Below the pieces are notes generated by a model. It did no database searches. It was not told the origin of the DNA and saw nothing but the letters and a program-made list of their open reading frames with translations. From the NCBI GenBank assembly GCA_025360565.1, contig JANYBY010000429.1, positions 1-10,031 of the forward strand: DNA of 10,031 nucleotides, written 5' to 3'. This stretch comes from Bacteroidota bacterium (GTDB taxonomy: Bacteria; Bacteroidota; Bacteroidia; B-17B0; Aurantibacillaceae). The position numbers and the translations under genes are program-made. Shown in pieces: positions 1 through 8,058 of the stretch (positions are counted from its first letter, which is position 1; the number at the start of each line of letters is the position of its first letter).

Positions 1-27
1 CTCTACTTTTTGAGTGAACCCTAATTA

Positions 28-843
28 ATAAAAAAAACGTTTTACGTCCTCTTAGCCGCAGTAATGCTTACAGCATCCTGTTCGGTTAAAAAACGTGCAT
101 ACATGTCGGGTTATCATATTGAATGGGCTTTTGCTAAAAAAAAGAAGGAAACCATTCATCAGGTAAAAGAGCAAAAAAATTCAATTAAAAAAGAGGCCGA
201 AGTGGCCGATGAAGTTGTTGTTGCCCAACCACCCCATCGTCCCGAAATTTTTGCATCTTCAAATAATAAAACACCTGATGCAGATCTTTTAAACCTTCAT
301 CGCAATTTTTTCAGCGAAAAAAAAGATAGTTGCGGAGACCTTATTTCGTTTAGGAACGGAAATGAACTAAAAGGGAAAGTGCTTGAGATCAACGAAACAC
401 AAATTAAATATAAGCGCTGCGATAATATTGACGGGCCAATGATGATCGTTAATAAAAATGACATTGCGTTTATTAAATATGCTAACGGTCAATCGGAAAC
501 TTTTGTTAAAGATCCGGCCGAGGTTAAAAAAAATAATCCGAACGCCAAATTACAAATGCATCCGCTGGCACTTGCCTCGGTTATTTTTACGATCGCGCTA
601 GGGGCGTGCCTACTTCTTAGCATTATCATTCCCGGATTTGGTTTACTAGCCCTCCTCTTTTCCGTAACCGCAGTGTCTATGGCGTCAGAAGCCAAAAAGA
701 AATTAATGCGTAAAGAGATCGCAGATAAGTACACCGGTTTAAGTGAGGCTAAAGTTTGCTTTATAATTAATTGGGTGTTTCTCGGATTGTTTATTTTGGC
801 TACACTTATTGTACTCTATTTTGTTTTTAGCTTCATTATTTAG
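28..843 (+). CDS. Predicted lipoprotein with C-terminal membrane segments, unknown function
   Basis: I do not recognise a named family. The first ATG, at 64, gives a protein beginning MLTASC, too short for a signal peptide. The frame stays open back to a stop at 22-24, and reading from the ATA at 28 adds a typical lipoprotein leader: two Lys, then a hydrophobic run, then TASC with the lipidated Cys at residue 18. No ATG, GTG or TTG occurs between that stop and 64, so I take ATA as the likely start (271 aa); 64 is the conventional fallback. Residues about 35-65 are rich in Lys and Glu. Residues about 101-160 look like a small beta domain with repeated Gly/Ile positions (GDLISFRNG, IKYANG), a pattern I associate with Bacteroidota surface or envelope proteins. 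Hydrophobic segments lie near 180-201, 203-218 and 243-270, which is odd for a lipoprotein and suggests inner-membrane retention. A TACTTTTTG at 4-12 resembles a -7 box with one extra base. Confidence 0.6.
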   Translation: MKKTFYVLLAAVMLTASCSVKKRAYMSGYHIEWAFAKKKKETIHQVKEQKNSIKKEAEVADEVVVAQPPHRPEIFASSNNKTPDADLLNLHRNFFSEKKDSCGDLISFRNGNELKGKVLEINETQIKYKRCDNIDGPMMIVNKNDIAFIKYANGQSETFVKDPAEVKKNNPNAKLQMHPLALASVIFTIALGACLLLSIIIPGFGLLALLFSVTAVSMASEAKKKLMRKEIADKYTGLSEAKVCFIINWVFLGLFILATLIVLYFVFSFII

Positions 844-1211
844 GCCTGATCAGTTTATCAATTATACGGCAATGCGGTTTCCCCACTTAACATTACCATA
901 AAGTAAACACCGGCACTTAAATAGTTAATATTAATTTTTATACTTATTTGGCTAATATCGATTGATCTTACTTTGCCGCGATCATAAAAAAAACTTGTGC
1001 TTTCTCTAATTTTCTATTTTTAATTCATCAGTTGCCGGGTTTGGAAAAATTTTATTTTTATTGTTAATTGCATTTAATTTTAAGCCTCTTGGTAGAGCAA
1101 TATTTGGCCTGAACATGGTGATCCTTCAGGGCTATTAAAAATGTAGTTAACCAGCCCCCCTCTGTGTTTAAAATGAACCGGTAAATTTTAATTTGATAAC
1201 TAATAATTAAA
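844..1211. other. Gene-free stretch between convergent genes
   Basis: The 368 bases lie between the stop codons of the lipoprotein gene and the T9SS protein gene, which point at each other. The stretch is AT-rich and I see no ORF with a plausible start or composition. A 10-bp palindrome TTAATATTAA lies in its first half, and a possible folded element lies at 1078-1140. Neither strand has a GC-rich hairpin followed by a run of T, so I cannot name an intrinsic terminator for either gene. Confidence 0.6.
1078..1140. repeat. Nested inverted repeats (possible folded element)
   Basis: An outer pair TTTTAA (1078-1083) and TTAAAA (1135-1140) encloses a 4-bp hairpin CTCT-TGGT-AGAG (1086-1097) and a 6-bp hairpin CCTGAA/TTCAGG (1108-1113 with 1125-1130). 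Together they could form a three-way junction. The stems are short and the outer one is all A/T, so chance is a serious alternative. There is no adjacent T-tract on either strand, which argues against a standard terminator. Confidence 0.25.
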
Positions 1212-3563
1212 TCAGTTTACAATTACTTTTATGATCTGTTTTATTCCTTCAGATGTAATGGAACAATAATACGTGCCTATTGAAACCTTATCCTTCAAAT
1301 TGACCTGCACTTGGTTATGTTGAATTGATTGAGAGTAAAAAATGTCGTTAAAAACCTGATCTCCTTTGTCATTTGTAATTACGATCTTTACTTCATGATT
1401 ATTTTCTATACCATTAAAATCAAGAATAAACTGACCTTTATTAGGATTTGGAAATAAAGAAAAAACAGTATTATTTTTTCCTTTTTCCAGATCAACACTT
1501 ACTATATTAAAATTTTCAGTTGATCCGTCCAGGTTAGTAAGTTTTAATCTATAATATGAAATTCCATTTGAAGGATTTGTATCGGTAAAAGAATAATCTA
1601 TTTTTACTTTGGAATTACCTTTAGCTTTTACGGTACCTTTATCGGTAAAATTAATTCCATCAATAGAACTTTGAACCGTAAATAAACTGCTGTTCAATTC
1701 GGATGCTGTTGACCAATTTAATTCAATGTTATCATTTTGCGACTGCGCGGCAAAACTGATCAAAGTGATCGGTAATGGAGTTGCCGTAGCATTAATTGAA
1801 GCTACCGTATAAAATACGCCGCCGGTTGTAGGAAGTGTTGCTGTAAAATATGGTGCGGCATATGCACCGGCAATAATTGATGCGCCTGCAAAAACAGCAG
1901 AGTTACTCACCAACAATCTTAAATCACTTCCGGTTAAAGGCACAAAGCCGGTCATATCAAAACGTACCGTTACTGAATTTGCAATTCCTGCCCCCGTTTT
2001 TTGAAACTTCCAAACCCTTAATAACCTGGATTGAATTCCGGGCGGTACATCCACAAAGTTTGCTCCACTTGGTATCGTTATTCCATTATGACCCGTTGCA
2101 AAAAATGATTTATTTGAAGTAATAGCAACTCCATTATCAACCATTAACATGGCATTGCCGGTATTAGAACCCGCATCGGCATCAGTGCTAATTGATTTAA
2201 GTTGAGTTAATGCAGTTGCATCGTCCCTTCCTATTACTGTAAGGTTATTATGATAAAGTGTATTAGCTGGATAATTCCAAAGAACAGTTGCTCCATCAGA
2301 AGCAAGGTAGGTTCTTTCATCCAAACCCACAGTGTTAATGTTATCGGTTAAAGTAACTCCATACTTGGAGGCAAGATAAGTTCTTACCTGATGCGCCTGT
2401 GTATTTGTAAGTACAGTATTAAATGTCATTATTTCACTTAGGGCTCCATCAAAAAACTGACTATAAACCGCAGCATTGTTTCTTCTTACCCCAACAGTTA
2501 TAAAATCAACATCTGCCGAACCGCTATTTGGGTTTTGATTCAGTCCATTTATATCGGTCATTGATACTAGAGTACTTGACCCCTTACTTGAAATAAGATT
2601 AACTCTTGTGCTTTTTGCAATGGGTATATCGTTACTGGTGCCTACCCCCGCGCCACTGGCATAAACCAATTCATTTGTTTTGCCAAGTATTCTGCTACTA
2701 TTCGTACTTTGATGAGCAAATGGCATTGTGGCATTACTTCCGCCTTCATAAACAGAAAAAAAACTGCCGCCCTCGCCCGCACCCGAAATATCCATTAAGT
2801 TTACATGAGTTGTTATGTATTGTAAGTATTGGCTTGCTCCATTAAATGTTAAGTAAGGATTATAATTAGCTATTAAATTATTTGCAATGCTTGCTAAGCC
2901 GGTTTTATATACCGGAGCCGTGGCGCAAGGAGGCGTTAATGGCACAACACTTATTCCTTGAGAAATCCATCCATAAACATTTGTGTTATCAGCGATATTT
3001 ATTGTTGAAGCTTTTAACCAGAGACTTAAATTTCCGGTGCCAACGCCACCGGGAGATGCAAGTGGTACAATAGATATATCGTCTATAATTGTTCCGCAAC
3101 TGTTTACATTACCCGGGCTTGTAAGTTGTAATGTGTGGGTAGCGGAAGCATTGTTAGTAAAGGTAAACGAAAAAGCTGTTAAAACATTTTGTGTGTTTGG
3201 TATTGCAAGATTATATGTTAACACCCCCGGTGCGTCGGTAAAAATAATTTGTAAATTAGTGGGGTTGTTTGAGGGCGCACATGTGGTTCTATAGGCGCAT
3301 CTAAAAGTCAAAACATACTGAGTACCGCTGCTAAACCCGTTAACGGTTTGTGTTGGGGTAGAAGCATTATCTACTTCCATAACATAATTCAAATTACAAC
3401 CTGCAGCTAAATAAGAGTTTTCAAAAGTTCCGGCAGTAAAAGGTGCCTCTTGCCCATTCCAGTTAACAGCGGAATTAGAAATACTTCCATCAAGCACAAG
3501 GTTTTGCGCAGGAAGAAAACTACTCAAAAAACAAACTATAATGCCGAGGATAAATTTTCTCAT
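1212..3563 (-). CDS. Secreted multidomain protein with T9SS type A C-terminal sorting domain
   Basis: The product (783 aa) is a predicted cargo of the type IX secretion system, released or anchored at the cell surface. The ATG at 3563 gives a clean signal peptide (MRKFILGIIVCF, cleavage likely after PAQ at residue 20); an in-frame TTG at 3575 lies between the start and the -7 box and is less likely. Residues about 22-167 form a beta-rich domain resembling carbohydrate-binding or galactose-binding folds, with Cys 56, 89, 95 and 156. Residues about 180-402 look like a LamG/concanavalin-type domain (SLWLKAS, YLTFNGASQY, GALSEIMTF). Residues about 409-590 carry a pattern common in Bacteroidota surface proteins (VIGRDD, RVWKFQKTG). 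A fibronectin-III-like domain follows (about 597-692; SYYRLKLTNLDG). The end, about 701-783, is the sorting domain, with LFPNPNKGQF, GTYYCSI and a final KVIVN. No catalytic motif is seen, so an adhesin or glycan-binding role is inferred only. Confidence 0.9.
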   Translation of the reverse strand: MRKFILGIIVCFLSSFLPAQNLVLDGSISNSAVNWNGQEAPFTAGTFENSYLAAGCNLNYVMEVDNASTPTQTVNGFSSGTQYVLTFRCAYRTTCAPSNNPTNLQIIFTDAPGVLTYNLAIPNTQNVLTAFSFTFTNNASATHTLQLTSPGNVNSCGTIIDDISIVPLASPGGVGTGNLSLWLKASTINIADNTNVYGWISQGISVVPLTPPCATAPVYKTGLASIANNLIANYNPYLTFNGASQYLQYITTHVNLMDISGAGEGGSFFSVYEGGSNATMPFAHQSTNSSRILGKTNELVYASGAGVGTSNDIPIAKSTRVNLISSKGSSTLVSMTDINGLNQNPNSGSADVDFITVGVRRNNAAVYSQFFDGALSEIMTFNTVLTNTQAHQVRTYLASKYGVTLTDNINTVGLDERTYLASDGATVLWNYPANTLYHNNLTVIGRDDATALTQLKSISTDADAGSNTGNAMLMVDNGVAITSNKSFFATGHNGITIPSGANFVDVPPGIQSRLLRVWKFQKTGAGIANSVTVRFDMTGFVPLTGSDLRLLVSNSAVFAGASIIAGAYAAPYFTATLPTTGGVFYTVASINATATPLPITLISFAAQSQNDNIELNWSTASELNSSLFTVQSSIDGINFTDKGTVKAKGNSKVKIDYSFTDTNPSNGISYYRLKLTNLDGSTENFNIVSVDLEKGKNNTVFSLFPNPNKGQFILDFNGIENNHEVKIVITNDKGDQVFNDIFYSQSIQHNQVQVNLKDKVSIGTYYCSITSEGIKQIIKVIVN

Positions 3564-3577
3564 AAATATAATCAAAT

Positions 3578-3611
3578 CAAATATACGGAAAAATCGATTT
3601 AGATACTCAAA
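3578..3611 (-). promoter_or_regulatory. Candidate Bacteroidota promoter for the T9SS protein gene
   Basis: Read on the minus strand, TTTG (3611-3608) is followed after 22 bases by TATATTTG (3585-3578), a perfect match to the TAnnTTTG -7 consensus of this phylum with spacing inside the reported TTG-N17-23 range. Transcription would begin only about 5-12 bases before the ATG at 3563, giving a very short leader. This position makes the in-frame TTG at 3575 an unlikely start codon. Confidence 0.45.
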
Positions 3612-3625
3612 AAAGCACTTTGGCT

Positions 3626-3649
3626 TCGATAAATAACGAATATTATCGA
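3626..3649. repeat. 7-bp inverted repeat upstream of the T9SS gene promoter
   Basis: TCGATAA (3626-3632) and TTATCGA (3643-3649) are exact reverse complements separated by 10 bases. The repeat lies about 15 bases upstream of the candidate -33 element and about 70 bases past the MBOAT stop codon. It could be a regulator site or a weak hairpin ending the upstream operon. The stem is AT-rich and has no immediate T-tract, so a terminator role is not well supported. Confidence 0.3.
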
Positions 3650-3717
3650 TGAAATTCGACTGTATTATTCTGATCTCATAAAATACAGGATTCTTTCTTA
3701 TTATAATGTAGTATCAT

Positions 3718-5388
3718 TTAAAACTGAAAATAAATAAACGGCTGCATCTCCCCGCTCATCAACTGATAAATAGCAAAAATGGTAACCAGAAAAATTACTC
3801 CCATAACAACATAGGATTGTGAAGCGAACCAATACCGGTATTTAACTTTAATGTTTTCGGGGATCCAATGAATTAAATAACCTATAAGAATTATTGAAAA
3901 CACAAATTTATACCCAATAATTATTTGCCATAATTGATCTATCCCAAAAAAATGCCCAATGCGATAAAAGATCATGTTTACAGTTTCCATATCAGCGCTC
4001 CTGAAAAAAATCCGCGTAAAACTAATGAAGCTTAAAGTAAAGATCATGAGTCCGAACTTAACGCCCAAATTATTTTCATCTTTGAATGGCGATATTTTTT
4101 TCCAGAATTTATGTATGATCAATCCCAAACCATTCAATCCGCCCCAAATTAAAAACAGCCAACTGCTGCCATGCCAAAGGCCGCCAAGCAACATGGTTAC
4201 CATAATATTGATATTTGTATTTATATTTTGTTTTACTGTTGGAATAAAACGCGCAATTAATATGAGCAAAACAGCAAGCGCTATCAACACATATAACAGC
4301 CAAATTTTTCCGCTTAACAAAACCATGAACAAAGCAATAACGGCAATTGCAATATACGAGCCAATGGTTCCTTTTTTATTTCCGCCGAGCGGGAAATATA
4401 AATATTCCTGCAGCCAGCTTGAAAGCGAAATGTGCCATCGTTTCCAAAACTCACTGGTGCTTGTTGCTTTATAAGGCGAATTAAAATTTGTTTTTAATCG
4501 GTAACCTAAAATCAACGCAAGGCCAATGGCAATATCGGTATAACCGCTAAAATCCATGTAGATCTGAAGCGAATAACCAAAAATGCCGATGATGACCTCT
4601 ACTCCACTGTAATAATTGGGATTGTGAAAGATCCTGTCGATATAATTCATGGCAATATAATCGGCCACAATTTTTTTTCCAAAGCCATTCAAGATCCAAA
4701 ATAACGCGATTCCAAATTCTTGTTTACTTAATTTGTATGGCTCATAAATTTGGTGAATAAAATCGTGCGCCTTTACAATTGGACCTGCAACTAAATGCGG
4801 AAAAAAACAAACAAAAAATCCATAATCAAAAACCGATTTAACGGATTGTGTTTTTGCGCGATACAGATCAATTGTATAAGATAAAGATTGAAAAGTAAAG
4901 AACGAAACCCCCACCGGAAGCAATAATTTATCGACCCTGAACTCGGTACCGAAAAAAGTATTTGAAAAATGGGTAAAGTGATTAAAGAAATTTTTGTCGG
5001 TGCCCAAGATCTGGTTCGTGCTTTCATGAAAAAAATACGAGTACTTAAAATAACAGAGTAAACTTAAATTAAGTAAAACACTTATAGTTAAAAATATTTT
5101 TTTTCTTTTTTCAGATCCTTCCCCTGCTTCCCTATTCTCTTTATCGATCCTTTTCCCCCAATAATAATCACTTAAAATGGTGAACAAAAGCAACAATACA
5201 AAAACACCGCTTGTTTTAAAATAAAAGAACAAACTAACGGCCAATAAATAAATTGTTCGCGACTTACTTTTTTTATAAACGAATGAATACCCAAAAAGTA
5301 CCAGCAAAAAAAAAGCCCAGAAGAACAAATGCGTAAACAGCAATGGTTTGTCTTGAGAGTATGCTGTTATTTGTTTTAATAATTCTAT
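3718..5388 (-). CDS. MBOAT family membrane-bound O-acyltransferase (AlgI-like)
   Basis: A polytopic inner-membrane protein predicted to move acyl groups, probably acetyl, across the membrane to an exported acceptor system. Family signatures are clear: FFPHLVAGPI, DFSGYTD (about residues 279-285), EFWKRWHISLSSW with His319, YFPLGGN, and GGLWHGSSW with the expected catalytic His406. Last gene of the operon, 4 nt after the second SGNH gene. The start is uncertain. The frame is open up to a TTG at 5499 inside the SGNH gene, and a TTG at 5343 would begin only at LLFTH. The family normally has a short segment before that first membrane helix; the ATA at 5388, just after the SGNH stop and an AAGG, gives it (556 aa, ELLKQITAYS). 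The next in-frame ATG is deep in the protein. Residues about 344-392 add two hydrophobic stretches between PLGGN and the catalytic-His helix, making it longer than a typical 470-480 aa AlgI. Confidence 0.85.
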   Translation of the reverse strand: MELLKQITAYSQDKPLLFTHLFFWAFFLLVLFGYSFVYKKSKSRTIYLLAVSLFFYFKTSGVFVLLLLFTILSDYYWGKRIDKENREAGEGSEKRKKIFLTISVLLNLSLLCYFKYSYFFHESTNQILGTDKNFFNHFTHFSNTFFGTEFRVDKLLLPVGVSFFTFQSLSYTIDLYRAKTQSVKSVFDYGFFVCFFPHLVAGPIVKAHDFIHQIYEPYKLSKQEFGIALFWILNGFGKKIVADYIAMNYIDRIFHNPNYYSGVEVIIGIFGYSLQIYMDFSGYTDIAIGLALILGYRLKTNFNSPYKATSTSEFWKRWHISLSSWLQEYLYFPLGGNKKGTIGSYIAIAVIALFMVLLSGKIWLLYVLIALAVLLILIARFIPTVKQNINTNINIMVTMLLGGLWHGSSWLFLIWGGLNGLGLIIHKFWKKISPFKDENNLGVKFGLMIFTLSFISFTRIFFRSADMETVNMIFYRIGHFFGIDQLWQIIIGYKFVFSIILIGYLIHWIPENIKVKYRYWFASQSYVVMGVIFLVTIFAIYQLMSGEMQPFIYFQF

Positions 5389-5392
5389 GACC

Positions 5393-6598
5393 TTATTTTT
5401 TAAAGTTATTGTAATACGATTTGAGTACGGCTTCGCCCATAAAATTACCAAGCATGGTGTATCCCTTCGGCGAAAAGTGTACTTTATCCCTTCCGGCAAG
5501 CCCCGCCTTAGCCCATTTGGTCATTGATTTAAACCCACCCATTAACGAGTACAGATCCCACACTGCAACATTGTGTTTTTGCATCAAGTCAAACATCGCG
5601 TCTTTTGCGATCACCGTTCTTTTATTGGCTGTTCTTCTTCTAATATAATTATCGGTTGTAGTGGTTAATAAAATAGCAGCTTCGGGATTTGCCTCGCGCA
5701 CTTTCATAATTAAACTATCGTAATGCTCAATGTATTCTTCCTTTTCAAAACCTTTTGATTGCGCATCATTTACGCCCAACGAAATAATTACAAGATCTGG
5801 TTTTATCGTACTTAATTGGTCTACAAAATGCGTGCAGCGTAAAAAAGAAGAACTGTTAGCGCCATTAGCACCAAGGGCTGCCAGGTAAAAACCGTTGGCA
5901 AGATTCGATTCAAGCCCAAAGCCATACATAATAAAATCTTTCTGAATAGTATCCTTCCTCACAAGATCAAACGAAAGCGAATCAACTATTTTTTCGATAT
6001 CAAACTGTGTATAACCCAATTCTTTCCTATCAATTCTAACGGCTTGGAGGCTGTCTTTTGCCCGAAGCGTAAACTCAAAACTCGCGTTAAAATTATGATA
6101 TACTTTTACAGAGTTAAATCCCTTTATTAACGACCTGTTCGTTAAAGCCACTCCGAAAAAATTGTTAGAGTCGTTACTCGTAATACTCATACCACACATG
6201 CCCAAAGGCAAACAGAATTCTTTCCCAACACAACGGCATTTTTTCCATACACCATTTGAATACGATCCGGCATAAGGCAAACCGTTAGTTTTAGCCAATT
6301 TGTAAGGAAAAACAAAATACCCGCCACCGGCCGGTTTAAATTCGTTTTGTAAACTGCCTAAGAACGTATTGCTCCAAGTGCCTCCCTGAACGTGCGATCC
6401 GCCAATATGAGCAATAACTATCTGTTTCTTTATTTTATGGTTAAAAGAATCTAATCTTTGATAAAAACGCATAAACATAGAACTATCCTTTGAAAAATTT
6501 AAGTGATTAAAATTGTAATCAATAAAAGGATATTTTGAAACTTCCTGCGCAGATACATTTAATGAGGTTAAAAAAAACAATATGATCAGTATCCTCAT
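5393..6598 (-). CDS. SGNH/GDSL-type hydrolase-fold protein, exported
   Basis: A 401-residue secreted SGNH-fold protein, likely an acetylesterase or O-acetyltransferase working on an extracytoplasmic glycan. The start ATG at 6598 gives a signal peptide (MRILIILFFLTSLNVSAQ, cleavage after SAQ). Fold motifs appear in order: block I as IGGSH with nucleophile Ser68, an oxyanion-region GANGANS (243-249), block III LGVND with Asn277, and block V DKVHFSP with Asp371 and His374. Thus all catalytic positions are present. About 170 residues separate block I from the GANGANS segment, a long insertion that could be a glycan-binding module. Middle gene of the operon: its ATG overlaps the upstream SGNH stop by one base (TAATG) and its stop is 4 nt from the MBOAT start, implying translational coupling. 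The MBOAT context favours acyl transfer or trimming of an exopolysaccharide or cell-wall glycan; the substrate is not visible. Confidence 0.85.
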   Translation of the reverse strand: MRILIILFFLTSLNVSAQEVSKYPFIDYNFNHLNFSKDSSMFMRFYQRLDSFNHKIKKQIVIAHIGGSHVQGGTWSNTFLGSLQNEFKPAGGGYFVFPYKLAKTNGLPYAGSYSNGVWKKCRCVGKEFCLPLGMCGMSITSNDSNNFFGVALTNRSLIKGFNSVKVYHNFNASFEFTLRAKDSLQAVRIDRKELGYTQFDIEKIVDSLSFDLVRKDTIQKDFIMYGFGLESNLANGFYLAALGANGANSSSFLRCTHFVDQLSTIKPDLVIISLGVNDAQSKGFEKEEYIEHYDSLIMKVREANPEAAILLTTTTDNYIRRRTANKRTVIAKDAMFDLMQKHNVAVWDLYSLMGGFKSMTKWAKAGLAGRDKVHFSPKGYTMLGNFMGEAVLKSYYNNFKK

Positions 6599-8028
6599 TA
6601 TTTTTTAGTTTTTAAATAAGAATTGTATTCGTTAATAATTGCCGAATAACAAAGCGTAGCAATTTTTCGGGCACCTTGCGGACTAAAATGAATATAATCT
6701 GTTGCAGCCAACTTTTCATCAACCCAGCTGGGCATACTGTTTTTACCACCCATACAATCATACATATCAAAAAAAGCGCAGCCACTTTCCAATACCGCTT
6801 TTTTGATCGCGTCTCTGGTATTTTCCAATTGCGGATGGGTTACGTATTCCGTTCCTTCTTTTACGCTCATATCTGCAGGGCCAATAAAAATAATACTTGC
6901 TTGTGGCGCCAGTTTTTTTACAATTGAAATTTGTCCGCGTAAATAGCCGGCGTAATTCACGGCCATTGTTGCGTCTTTAATAGAAGGAAGTGCGTTGCCT
7001 CCAAATTGGAGTATAATTAATTTTACGTTGAAGTAATCGTAAAATTGTTTTAACTGCGCCGAATTTATCTGGTGATAAAAAGTACCGCTGCTTCCACGTA
7101 GAGCAATATTATCAACCATTACCCCGGTTTCGCTTTCGAGTGATACGGCGTAAAAATCGGGACTATCTTTTCCTTTAAATTTAAATTCGTGACTTAAAGA
7201 ACCAATGCCAACATTGTATTCTTTCATTTTTAAATATCCCCCGGCTTCAAGGCTATCGGCACCGCTCAGGGCAGGACCATCATAAAATTCGCACCATGTT
7301 TTGGTTTGCGCGCCACCATAAAATAATTTCACCTTTTTGTATTTTGTTGAATTGGCACCTCCCAATTTTGTAGTTGTAATTTTTATAGTTGACGATATGT
7401 CCGCGCTGGTATCAGTGATCTTTTTATAGGTAGTAAATCGGCAAAAGCCTCCCAGAACCCCGTAATTACTATGGTTTACGCGTTTATCTTTCATTGTGAA
7501 TGTGTTATATCTGTCCCACCCGTCGCCCCAGGTAATTTTGTTTGTAATGGTTGGTGAAATTGGCATCAGTGACATCAATCCCGGCCCAAAGCCACCAAAC
7601 TGCCCTTGCAGCTTCATGCGCAGGTAATCGGTAATTCTGTCGCCCTCAATTTGGCTATCCCCATAATGCAAAACACGAATGGATCGTGGATCTGTTTTTA
7701 AAAGCGATAAGGCGTCAAAAAAATTAACCAAACAGGCTTTATTGGTGTATTGCAATCCCGTAATTAATTTTTTTGAAGTGTCTTTTCCGTCCTTTTTTAT
7801 TGCCATTGAGTCTACAACTTTTGCTGTATCAGCCCTATCAGCTGCCTCTAAAATTTTAGAAATATCCGTTTTCTTCGGCTTTGAATTAAAAACAGACGCT
7901 AAAGTGGGAAATTGAAGCGTTAACTTATCACTAATGTGTATACCCTTTTCGGGAAAAAAACTGCACAATGATCCCATTGCAAAAAAGAGGATAATCGCAA
8001 AAATCAAACTTTGAAAGGGCTTGTGCAT
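6598..8028 (-). CDS. SGNH/GDSL-type hydrolase-fold protein, membrane-anchored or exported
   Basis: First gene of the acylation operon, 476 aa from the ATG at 8028. An in-frame TTG at 8061 would add 11 residues ahead of the hydrophobic leader and is less likely. Residues about 5-25 form a signal peptide or signal anchor. A Lys/Asp/Ser-rich linker (about 48-90) precedes the SGNH domain: block I HYGDSQIEGD with Ser125, LRGSSG (310-315), block III FGGNALP with Asn345, and block V TDYIHFSP with Asp444 and His447. The catalytic Ser, Asn, Asp and His are all present; block III has GGNA rather than the more usual GxND, but the aspartate there is not the catalytic residue. Between blocks I and III lies an insertion of about 180 residues rich in beta strands. 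It is only distantly similar to the next SGNH protein, so the two probably have different tasks, such as transfer and deacetylation, as inferred from alginate-type systems. Confidence 0.85.
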   Translation of the reverse strand: MHKPFQSLIFAIILFFAMGSLCSFFPEKGIHISDKLTLQFPTLASVFNSKPKKTDISKILEAADRADTAKVVDSMAIKKDGKDTSKKLITGLQYTNKACLVNFFDALSLLKTDPRSIRVLHYGDSQIEGDRITDYLRMKLQGQFGGFGPGLMSLMPISPTITNKITWGDGWDRYNTFTMKDKRVNHSNYGVLGGFCRFTTYKKITDTSADISSTIKITTTKLGGANSTKYKKVKLFYGGAQTKTWCEFYDGPALSGADSLEAGGYLKMKEYNVGIGSLSHEFKFKGKDSPDFYAVSLESETGVMVDNIALRGSSGTFYHQINSAQLKQFYDYFNVKLIILQFGGNALPSIKDATMAVNYAGYLRGQISIVKKLAPQASIIFIGPADMSVKEGTEYVTHPQLENTRDAIKKAVLESGCAFFDMYDCMGGKNSMPSWVDEKLAATDYIHFSPQGARKIATLCYSAIINEYNSYLKTKK

Positions 8029-8058
8029 TATTATAAAAGTAAAAGGTAATTCTGCATA

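Noticed and set aside
961..989. TGATC/GATCA hairpin near a run of A, considered as a terminator
   Set aside because: The stem is only 5 bp with a long loop. On the plus strand the run is A rather than T, and on the minus strand the T-run precedes the stem.
1086..1132. tRNA-like stretch: TTGGTAGAGCA resembles a tRNA D-arm, followed by a possible anticodon arm
   Set aside because: There is no T-arm (no GTTCGA-like motif), the base before the would-be anticodon is G rather than T, and no acceptor stem or CCA is found.
2606..3294. Open frames on the plus strand inside the T9SS protein gene
   Set aside because: They are antisense to a long well-supported coding region and their translations show no domain or signal features.
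3564..3575. Start of the T9SS protein gene at the TTG at 3575
   Set aside because: It lies between the ATG and the -7 box, about where transcription would begin, and adds residues in front of a signal peptide that is complete from the ATG at 3563.
5389..5499. N-terminal extension of the MBOAT protein to the TTG at 5499
   Set aside because: The added residues (PEGIKYTFRRRD and on) are hydrophilic, unlike the family, and the DNA is the conserved C-terminal part of the SGNH gene including its DKVHFSP block.
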